Shown in pieces: positions 12,301-23,900 of a stretch of DNA of 64,000 nt (positions within the stretch are counted from its first letter, which is position 1; each line of letters starts with the position of its first letter). Position numbers and translations under genes: made by a program. Under the pieces are notes generated by a model, which saw only the letters and a program-made list of their open reading frames with translations, was not told where the DNA came from and did no database searches. The stretch is from Odontesthes bonariensis (Eukaryota > Chordata > Actinopteri > Atheriniformes > Atherinopsidae), in NCBI RefSeq assembly GCF_027942865.1, contig NC_134524.1, positions 19,397,536 to 19,461,535 on the forward strand. Direction: 5' to 3'.

Positions 12301-14888
12301 TGGAACAGAAAGAGCGGAGGTAATTCTTCTGTACGTTGAACTCGAATCGCATTCACTCATTCGGCACCTTTTGCCTCTCTCTCTTTCTTTAGAGGCCACA
12401 CAGAAAGCCCAGATGCATTCCGGGAGCCGAGAGGAGGTGGAGCAGCAGGACGAACCAGGCGTCGCACTCTCACCGGACGGCCCAGGGGCGAGTCCCGAGC
12501 CGCCATCCCTAACACACACACCTGATGGCAACACAGCCACGGACACGCTGGCTTCAGACATGCTCAGGAAACTAGCAGGTACAGATATGTTCCAACCAGA
12601 AGGCTTTTTGTCTGCTTGGTAATCCAAAAAAACCCAACAATGTAACATTTGATTTTTGACCGTAGCTGAAACTTGTGTAAGATAGTTCTACCTTGTTCAT
12701 AAAGTTTAAGACCACCTAAAGAAATACAAATTAACCGAACTTTTACAGAGCGACAGGAAGTGAACGGCCACACGTTGAGGCTTAAGGAGGAAGAAGATCT
12801 AATGGAAGTTGACACTGTGGCCCAAAACCTACCAGTCACAGAGATGGGGAGCCACCATCTCTTCACAGTTAAAACAGAAAGCAGAGGGCTATCTGGAAAC
12901 AACATGGCTGACCAATTGCACCCTGCAGCCAAAATGTCTGCAGACCACTGTCTCCTCGGCGTTAAAGTAGAGGATAGATTTTGTGTTGGAAGCTGCCAAT
13001 CTGCCTCTAAAGCGACAGTCAGCACCGTCTCTGGAGCTAACAAGTTTCAGTATCGAGTAAAAATCGAGGACCACGGTGTTTCTGGAGTCGAGATTGGCGG
13101 CCACCTTCTGACTGGAGTCAAGGACCAGCTTCCCTTCAAAACCAAAACTGCGAAGATGCCTTTCTCCGGGGCTAAGATGAGCAACAGCTTTCTCCCTGGA
13201 ATCAAGATGGAGGACCACTTTCCCTCAGGGGTCACGATGGAGAACCAGCTTGTGTCTGGAGTCAAGATGACAGCCCAGGTTCTTTCTGGAGCAAAGATGG
13301 AGGAGCAGCTTTTCTTTGGAGCTAAGATGGAGGACCAGTTCACCTCTGGAGCCAAGATGGCCGACCAATGCCTCAGAGCAGTGCTGTGGCAGGACATGTC
13401 GGTGAACCTGGCGTCTACGCTGCTGCACCAGCTCTCAGGTAACCAAACCCACACTTTGTTGAAGACCCATTATGCTCATTTTCAGGTCTTTTCAGGTCTA
13501 GAAACTTGTCATGATTTCTGGTTTTAAAATGTCCCTCTTAATCCTACACTAGTCTTTTAGCCCCTCAGTTCACATTCTGTCTGAAATGAGCTGTTTTAGC
13601 TGCAACCTGTTGAAGCCCTTCCTCCCTAAAAGCCCACTTTCTTCTGATTGGCCAACGTCTGGAGGCCTGTTGGAGTCAGTACCCAGTGCTTGTGAGCTTT
13701 ATTGTCTTTACTTTGTGGGGGTGCTGCTCCGGTTGAAGGTTGCCATAAAAAAAAGTAACAGGATTCCCGCTGATGTCATCTGATATTATGAGGTGCCAGA
13801 AAACAGAGAAGAGCACAAAACGGCCCCTTTAACTTAAACATTATAGCCAAAACTGAAAAGAGGTTATCTGGATTCACAGCATGTGGGAACAGGTGTGCAG
13901 TTTGTGTTTGTTGCGATCGAGGAAAATGTCTTAATTTGGCAAAAGCCATTCCCTAAACTCAGATTAAACTTGATTAAAAGAAAGGAATACAGTAGCCTGT
14001 GCTGGAGCACAGAGAAATACTTTCAATGCGCTGTAGAGCTGCCACATCTCTGTGACATGTTTTTTGGCTGATCGTTCGGCTTTGATTCGACACTTTGTGC
14101 TCTCGTGTTTGTGCTGCTGTGGCACCAGAATGACTTTTCCCATTGTGTGTCTGCAGAGAGGGTCGGTAAGCCCAACAGTCAGCAGGTGGAGAGGACAACT
14201 CCGCCCATCAGAATTAGGTAGCGGCGCACTTCCTGTCATCAATCAACAATCTCATGTGGGCACTTTGACCTCAGCCTGTCCTGATGATATCCTGTGTGTG
14301 TGCGTGGCTCTGTGTTTGTGTGTGTTGCCCTCTCTGTAGTCCTGTTTTCAAGGCAAACGTGGACCAACTCCGCTCTTCCCTTCTATCGACCTCCCAGGCA
14401 TCTCCAGATGGTAATAAACTGTACATGTCTTGGCATGTTTAGCTCAGAAACAGGAGCCGAGGCCTCTACGACACCGCACATTGTTCACATCAGTCATTTA
14501 CATTTAATCGGCTTATTTTCCAAAAAACTATTGTTATATTCACACATCTATTGCACCAGTTTACCGTGAACAGAAATGAACACTTACTGTACCATCTGGT
14601 TACAAAGCGGTGTCCTCCTTGGTTTTTGGCATTCATGTAGATGTCGGTTACAGCAGCAGATCGCCCAGAATGACAGTTTGACATAAAAAAAGAGCAAAAA
14701 CTGCTCGGAAGCAGCTTGAGGAACTCAACAAAAAGCCCAGCATTAACCACACCACCGAGCTCCCCAGATCTTGAGTCATGTCCTGCTGCTACACGTCACA
14801 TGACACCCCTAGAGGTCCCAGGCCCGATGGGTCAGAGCCGCTTCGTCACCATACTGGGAACCAAAACAACAAGGACGTTTACATGACA

Positions 14889-14929
<41 letters not shown>

Positions 14930-17900
14930 TTTTGCTACTGTATAGAATTATGCTCTTAAGCCTGATTTACCCTGTTCTGTAAGGGTTTCTTTCTCAGGAG
15001 ACATCTCAGGGGGTCGTTGAAGTGATGGAACGTTTCGTCGAAACTCCTCAGTGATTGGTCCGGAGTCCAGTTATTGTGTTAGTCTGACCAAAAGCAGGCT
15101 TTAAAAAGGCACGTAAAACACGTTAGCTGGACCAAAGTTGAGCGTGATCAGTCCTTTTAAACTGGACCGACACACTCGGATGATGCAGTTGGGCCTATCC
15201 CAGCTGTTATTGGGCGAGAGGCAGGGTTGTACCCTGGACAGGTCGCCAGTCCATCACAGGGCAACCTCACACTCACTCCTCTGGACAATTTAGAGTCACC
15301 GGTTAACCTGACATTCATTTTTTTTTTTTTGGAAGGTGGGAGAAAGCCGGAGTTCCACGTCCACAGTTTAGCACAAAATGAAGTACTGTGCAAATGCTTT
15401 GAGCAACCCCTCATCTCTTCTTAGACTGCCAGGAAAACAGGAAATTGGTGCAGTGATTTACTGAGATGGAAACCTAAACTGAAATACAGCTTATAAAGAA
15501 ATAGGACGCCGGATAACCAGGCAGTTTTTATCACCTTTCATGACTCTGTCCCAACAATCCGATCCTGCTGATCCATCAGTTTTAGGTGCCCCTATTTTTC
15601 AGGAAGCGATTCATCACGATGTATGTGATGATGAGGGTTGTATGATACGTGGTTGAAACTCTCCAGAAAGCAGAAAACATTGAATGAACAAAGCGTGTGT
15701 TTTCACGCACTCCGCACACACAGGTACCGCGGAGCACATGACGATCACCAGACAGATCATAAAGCTGTAAGTGTGAGAGGAGGAACGAATGCCCAGCTGC
15801 TCTGCTCGAAGAGGCGCAGATCTCTGGATGCTGATAACCGTCTCGTGGGACAGTTTTGTCTTAATCACGTGCTGAGCCACTGTGTGTTGTGCTCGCCTGC
15901 CAGTGCCAGCGTAACATGCAGGAATGGAAAATGGCGCTGCCTGTCAGGGAGGAAGGAATAAAGGGGAGCTGACGGACAGAGACACTGATCCATCTAAACT
16001 TACAGTGAAAAGTGGCACAGCGGGGAATCATGTCAGGCTGGAAAGACGACAACTCCCAAAACTACGGAAGCATCTTTAACCGAAGATGCTCTGTAGCGGC
16101 ATCATTGGAAACGGCCGGGGACATCCTCAAACTTATATGAGTTAGTCCGCCTCTAAGTGCTTTAATCTGAGGGCTGTGGATCGCTGACTGGGACGCATGG
16201 GGAAGCATTCCGTTCTCCAGTCAGTGAATGAAATTGAGTGCAAATGTTGAAAGCTTTTGGGTCAGAAGTTTGTTGATCGAGTCTTTAAGATTTGAAAATA
16301 GTTGATTATATCTTTAAGGGGGCTGCACGATGTGGCGTGGTTCTCCCCGTGTATGCGTGGGTTCTCCGGCTTCCTCCTACAGTCCAAAAACACGCATGTT
16401 TAGATTTAGATTTAGATTTTTAGATTTATTTATTTGCACAAATATAACAAACAAACAGCTAAAATACAGCAAACCAGATCTGCAGGTGAGATTAAAAAAA
16501 ACCAGAGGTTTATAAGTATATCTCACCTCATAGGAACAAAAACTAAAAAAAAATTACAAGCCACAACAATAAATAAGACAAAACAAGCTATCTAAAAAGG
16601 CATAAAATCAAGAAAAAAAATACAATATAGAACAGAGCTAAATTTAAAAGTGAGTATATGTTAGTGTGATGCATGCTTCAGTGTACGTGTGTGTGTGCAT
16701 GTGTGTGCGTGCATATCTGCGTGTGCATGAAGGTGTCTAGCGAACATGAAAAAATGAAACTGTAGGCTACAAGTATTCCAAGGCATACTTCAGTTCAGTC
16801 AAGTCCTTATAGTGAAGGGAGAATAGACGGTTTTAGTCAGGTAAGAGTTTGGTTCATCAGATAGGACCGAAGCCTTTGTTTGAAATTTGAATATGTTAGG
16901 TTAATTGTCGACTCTAAATTGTCCCTAGGAGTGAGTGTGAGCGCACATGTGTCTCGTTTGTCTCTGTGTGGCCCTATGTCTCGCCCAATGACAGCTGGGA
17001 TAGGCTCCAGCCCCCCCCCCCCCCCCCCCCTTGCGAGCCTAAATTAGATTTAACAGGTATAGAAAATGGATGGATGGGTATTTTTATGGGAAATTATTTC
17101 TTCACACTGTTGCACAACATGGCTGTGTAGAGAAAGAGAGTTCACACTCACGGCTTACTGATATAATAAAAAATGGTCCGGTCATAAATGGGGCTAAACG
17201 CAACCTCAAATGACATATTTCACCGTGTCTTTATTTATTGAACAAAATCTAAGCCGAAATGCAGCAGCATTAAGTATTCAATGAATCAAGTGCATTTTAT
17301 TAACATCACCTGGCTGCTGTTTATCCTCTTTTAAGCAGTAAGGATGGACTTGGAAGGACACAGAGTAATATGTCATGGGTTCATCTGAGGTTGTAGTTAT
17401 CTAATATTAAAACCTGGTAAAGGCCAGATTATTTTACTATGTCCTGATACGTGATACCTCACGGATTTTACATGTAGTGAGAAGTCTTAAAGTTCTTTTT
17501 TTGTCCTCTACCAACCCTATTTTTTCTCACGCTCCACCAATAACACATGCCGTATTATCACAGTGAAGCCTGAAATGACACAAACCCACACCCAATAGTG
17601 ACAACTTGGATTTTTTTTGGTTTGATCAGTAGGTTTCCTCTGATTGGGAGCGATATAAATACGGGTGACATGGCAGTGGGTGGGGCAGTTTTAAATTGGA
17701 TAAAATCTGATTTTTCCAACCACAAAAGTCACTGCCGAAGACGAGCGGTCCAAAATCCCAGCGGAGACACGCGCGACGCTCGTTAGCAGCTATAAGGACT
17801 GTGTGATTGCTGTGGTGACAACAGAAGATTACTGAGAAAAAGGGTTTGAGTCATTTTGGGAACGCATGAAAAACGCCTGTTTTTTTTTCCCCAAACGCAG

Positions 17901-20900
17901 TAATTAAAGAATCATGTGTTCCAACAGCCGCAGACCAAAATTGGCACAGTTTGTTTGCTTTCATGTTTTATGATATGGCCGCAAAATGGACATTCAGGGA
18001 CATTTTTTACGTGACCTTTTAAAAGGCATTAAAAAAAAGTCCAACACTTGACCTTCTGAATCCTGCAGAGACGCCATGCCTCACACACCTTCCACAAGTG
18101 TTGAATCTGAAGCGTGTTGCGATGCAGGTTCAGACGGGAGTTTGATAATCAACACCTCGAGTCTGCGCTATGCATGTGTTTCCTGCGTCTGGCCACTGCA
18201 GGCTACCTGTTATGAGTTTTAACCAGCACAATCAACCCTGCACTGACACTTCCTGAAAAAAACACTCTCAGGAAATTTGAGCATTTAGTTTGCCTGCAGC
18301 GTTTTTTAGTTTCCCTTATTGTTATTGTTATTAGTTTTTAATGACCGTCTTCCGGTGCACTGCTTTTGTTTGTGTTATGGATTTATGCTGCCGCCAGATT
18401 GCCCGTTGGGCGTATAATAAAGATGGAAGTGAAGTTAAATGAAGCATTCTGCGCTCACTGAGAAGTTTAACTCTAATCACTTCCAGAGGGCCTCATCATT
18501 TGTTGATTTATTTCACGAATCGGTTAGCAAAATTATAAACCCCCTCTTTCTTCCCACAGAAACCCAAACCAGCCTCAGCAGACGTCAAACCACAGGTGGC
18601 TCTTACTTCTACAGGTAAGACACACTTGTTTTTTTTTTCTTCTACTCATTCAGCCTGAATCTTAAAATCCAGGCCTAAATAGCCTGTTGTAGGGTTCTAA
18701 CAGAAGACTCCCATCAGAAAATGTGAAATAGGTACGTTTGTACCTATGCAAAACTTGGCAAAGTCACAATCTATTGTTAACCAGTCCGTTGTTTAATGTT
18801 GGCCAGCATCCTCGTGACACAAAAGAACCCCAGACCATGAATAGTAAAAATACTAACGCCACGACGTTCTGAGAAAACCGATTAAGACTTTCGGTTGCTT
18901 CGAGCTTTATCTGTTGGAGATCATCGCGCGTGTGCGTACAGCTGAATTCACCACTCAGGCGTTGCCTATGAGTTACCTGAATGGTTGTTTTTGTCAGATG
19001 ATGATGATCCAGTCATAAAATCAGGATTTTATTAGAGCAGAGCGACTGTCTGGAAATGTTTTAAGTGAACGTGACTTGACGCGTAGTCTCATTGGACTGA
19101 TTTTGAGTTGCAATTTCTTACACGTTTAGTAGGTCTGGGCAACGATTCAAATTTTTAATCTAATTAATCACATGATTTCCCTGATTAATCACGATTAATC
19201 GCATCTGTACGCAAAATCCAAAAATGAATTCAAAAGTAGTGTATAGCTTTTAGCATTTAGTTTTATTTTAAATGTGCTGCCAGATGAATGAAAGTGCCAT
19301 AACATTTGTTGTGCAAACACACCTTTAACATCAGCATTTTTATGTAGTTTTTATGTAGAAGCCTCACTCCTCTGTCTATTTCTTTGAATGACTTGCTGCT
19401 ATCAGTTGTGTGTTTTGCCTTTAAGTGATATTTTAGACTGGAACTACTACAGTGATAAGACAATTCAACTTGGCAGTGTTTACAGATGACTTTATTTCTG
19501 TCGACTCCGCCGTCTGGAAGAACTTTAAAATGAAAATGGCCGAGTAAAAGTTCCGTACCCTTCTCCATGTTTGGTGGATCCGCCGATTACATTCTTTTCT
19601 GGTTCCGCAGCAGACATCAACAGACTTTTACAAAATAAAAGCCTGTGAGCAACAGACTTTTACAATAACAGAATAAAAATAAAACAGGGGTGGTCCATGG
19701 CGTAGTGGGTTGGGCAGGCGCCCCATATACAAGAGGCTATAGCCCTCGATGCAGCTGGCCCCGGTTCGAGTTCAGCATAGGACGGCCCCATGCTGCATGT
19801 CGTTCCCCCTCTCCCTGTCAAAATTAAATTAGTATTATTTTTTAATTTTTAAAAATAATAATAATAATTTAAATAAAGAAATCATGCGTTGATACGCGAT
19901 AAAATATTTATCGGCGTTAAATAATTAATGAGTTAACGTGATAATAACGAGTTAACTCGCCCAACCCTAACGTTTAGTCGTCTGACAGAAAAAAAAAAAA
20001 CAGGAAAATTAGATGAATGAGAGCAGATTTATTGGGAATTTGGCTGTAGTAATACACTCTTTGGAGGAACTTGTGTGGAACACCTAGATCTGTTTAGGAA
20101 TAGTTGAGCGTATTTATGCAGGAGGGATTCGATCCCCGACTACTTTATCCGGGTGTTTTAGTCCGGTTTTGAAAAGATCCACAATCTTCTTCCGCTCTTA
20201 ACAAAGAGCTGTGATCCCCTTGCAATTTTCACAAATTCCAACCATTTCTTTGGTAAAGTTGACCTACTTGTGGCCTCTGTTTAGGAGCACAGCTTCCGCC
20301 AAACAAACTGGGGTGATTGATGCTTTCTGCTCTTCAGTTGCGCCTAGCTCTTTGATGACGTTGCTCATAAACCCTTCGTTATCAAAGATAAGAACGTGGT
20401 GATCTGGAAATGGCTTAAAGTGCAATACAACCGATGGCCACTAGGCAAGGCAAGGCATCTTTATTTATATAGCGCATTTCATACCACAGGCAACTCAATG
20501 TGCTTTACATAAAGACAAGGCATTTAAAAGAACAGCATAAAGCAGCAATTTAAAGAGAAAAAAAATAGAATAAAAATTAAAAACACAGTGAAAAGCAATC
20601 AAAGAAGAGGGGAAAAAGAAAGATATAAACTCAACCATAAGCACACCGAAAGACAAATGTTTTTAACCTGGATTTAAAAGTGCTTACAGTTGGGTCTGAT
20701 TTCAGTTCTGCTGGTAGTTTGTTCCAGTTGTGTGCAGCATAACAGCTAAAAGCTGCTTCACCGTGTCTAGTTTGAACTCTGGGCTCCACTATCTGACCTG
20801 AGTCAGCAGATCTCAGAGCTCTACTGGGTTTATTCTCTGCTAGCATGTCATTAATGTATTCTGGACTTAAACCATTCTGTGATTTGTAGACGAGTAGCAG

Positions 20901-23900
20901 AACTTTAAAATCTATTCTGTATCTGACCGGGAGCCAATGTAAAGACTTGAGAACTGGGGTGATGTGATGTGATCTCTTTGTTCTGGTTGAAACTCGGGCT
21001 GCAGCGTTCTGAATGAGCTGCAGCTGTTTGAGACTCTTTTGGGGGAGTCCAGTCAGAAGACCGTTACAGTAGTCAAGTCTGCTGGAGATGAAAGCATGAA
21101 TCAGCTTCTCCTGATCTGTTTGGGACATGAAACCCTTAATTCTGGATATATTCTTAAGTTGATAAAAGGCTGATTTGGTGACTGATTTGATATGGTCTAA
21201 GCATCTCTGACCTACAACAATAGATTAAGACAGAGGTCTTCAACAGGGGGTCCGCGGAGGTACTGCAGGGGGGTCGTGAAATCTTTGGTTGATTAGACGA
21301 TTTTTTTTTTTTTTTTTTTTTTAAACAGTTTTTTCTCACAAATTGTGTTCAAACGTGTGCCATCCACAGATGGTTTGAGGATTCATTGTCCCATCTACAT
21401 GCATGTTTAAAGTTAAAATCTGTGTATTATTTGAATAGCTCAGTGTTGTATGCAAGATGTTTGTTTATAAATGGCAGTGGCACGGCCACCCTGTACCTTG
21501 CACATGTTTAAAATAAAAACATGAATATATTAACCTGTGTATTATTTGAATAGCTTAGTATTGAATGTACAATAACAGAGTAGCTATGTTTATACACGGC
21601 ACTAGGCCCCGTTAAATATAAAACACAATTGTATGCCATATAAATAGTAGGGGGGTCCCTGCTCCAACTCTCCATCAGTTTTGGGGTCCCTGGCCTGAAA
21701 AACGTTGAAGACCCCTGGATTAAGAGATGTCAACTTCTCTCACGGAATATCAGCAAATTTATTTATTTCTTAAGTCATTTTGGTTTTGTTAGCTGAATTC
21801 ACTGAAAATGCTATCTCTGCTCAGCTTCACCTTCTTGTCCAAATACAGTTATTTCGTTTGCAAAAAAAGCACCCAAGACCCAAGCATCTGGATTCTGTTT
21901 TTGCCACAGTGGATATGTCATAAAGCGCCTGTTTTAGCTCATGTGAAGTCATGGGAAAAATTAGTTTACTGTAAATCCCAGTGTGAATTCATAAAAATGA
22001 GAGTTGTCTTATCTGTGAAAGATTTTCCTAGATTCGGGGGATTTTTTTTTTTTTTCAAATACAAACAAGTTGATAACTGCAACAGTTTGACTTTAACACA
22101 ATGTGTCAAATATGCTGTTTCATTTGCTTCAAAAGGGGGGGAGGGATAAGGCATATAAAACATCAGCAATAGCAGCAGCACAGCAAGGTCTTGGTTCAAG
22201 GCTGGATGTATAAAGCAGGTCTCTGTTACCATGGCTACTGACAACACAGTTGGTCCCTTGTGTCATTCCGCCCTCCTTCAGGTGTCACGTGTGCGGCTTT
22301 GAGACCGAGGGTCACGCCCTTTTCCAGAGTCACATGACGGAGCACCGCCAATGGGAGCACGGCTCCTTCTCGCTGCACTGCTGCGTTTGCGACCACTCGA
22401 CCAATCAGGAAGCAGAGATGAGGGCCCATGTGGGCACGCACATACGGGGGGACACGGGAGAGATGAGGTGGGTTTACTTTTAAAGTGTTTTGTCTGTAGA
22501 AGATGTTCGGCCCGTAGGAACCCTGATGGCACACGTCATTGCCGTTATATGCTCAGAAAGCCGACCTAAAGCAAAGTGCAGGATGTAGTCACATCTGTAA
22601 GCATCATTTCCTCCACCTCACCCTCTCCTGATGAGTGTGGCTGGAAAATAAACAAAAAAAAAACTCAAAACACCCACACTTGAACCCCTGCTTTGTTTGT
22701 CACCTGTGGGCTCCTGTAGTAGCACGGCAGAGGGGCATCTCTACCAACAGATCACTAAACACTCTTTAAAGGCGGGGTAGGGGATCTTTTTCTGGAGCAT
22801 TTTTTTACATATTGCTTGAAATACTCTTCACACCCCCATTGCAACCAATTAATTAAAAGTTTTGACACAAAAATGAAAAATTTTAGTGGCCTCTAGAACG
22901 TACAATCTAGGAAAAACACTATCCAATCATACTGAACGGACCGTTAACGATGATTGGATTCTGATGCGTCTATCAAACTGCAATCTGCTCCTCCCTCCCC
23001 CTCCTTCCCCCTGTGCGCCTATCCTGCTCCGTGAACGAATTACGCGTCCAGAAGCTCGGCAGGAAGCTAAACTAGAGCCAGCTTGGCTAGCACCTAGCAT
23101 TATTAAACGTATAGTTAGCATAAACTAAATACTAAATACGGCAGCGATCGATGCTTGCTGTCTGAACAGCGCTCGTGCACCTCCGTGCCCGTGAACAAGC
23201 ATTGCACGTTCATGTAGTCTAGAGGCGGGGCTTCGGGGGGAAAGTGAAGAAAAGGGTTGGGACTTTTGACCTGAGTACTTTCAAAATGCAGCTTCGCTGG
23301 ACTCAAAATTCAGGATCTCCTACCCTACCTTTAACACTGTAATGGTCAAATTTATGACGTCGTTTACCAAGTAAAATTGACCCAGATTTTGTTTCAGGTA
23401 TGAATATTTGATCTTTTCTGTGATTGTATACTTGACATCTTTGTTTGTTTGTTCTTTTTTAAAATATTTTTTCTTTGGATGTTAACTTGGGCTTTAGGAT
23501 GTTGTTCTTTTCTCGAAAACTATGCTTTTATCCTCAAACTTTCACAAGTTTGTTTCACAAGTTCATGACTTTCTCACGTGTTTATTTCTTTATGAATTGC
23601 AACTTATTTAATTGGGACTTATTTCCTTAAGTCCATGGGGAATTGGGTCATTCATTCAAGAGAGCTTACACAGGTTTAGTAGTTAAGTTATTTTGAAATC
23701 TTTATTCGTGAACAAACACTCATTAAGATCTCAATAAAATACGTTAAGCACTTAAATCCAATATAAGGAGGTGCGTCCTGTTCAAACAGTGTATGTAATC
23801 ATTTTTGTATTGAGTCGATGTGTCCCAAAAAACAAAAACGAAAAAAACAAACGGCATGTTTTCATAGAGAAAGTATTCTAAAATCCTATAAGAGGAGTGT

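Larger units (their letters stand above)
14411..18559. other. znf827-like intron; repeats, no further exon seen
   Basis: The phase-1 donor at 14410 joins the acceptor at 18559 in frame. No C2H2 finger was found in any frame between them, although mammalian ZNF827 has a finger pair in this part of the protein. The intron contains a CT run (14891-14933) and two copies of a dispersed fish repeat. Confidence 0.6.

Noticed and set aside
13560-13840. Possible repeat with CTTCTGATTGGCCAACGTCTGG
   Set aside because: It feels like a known fish repeat, but no second copy or termini were found in this window.
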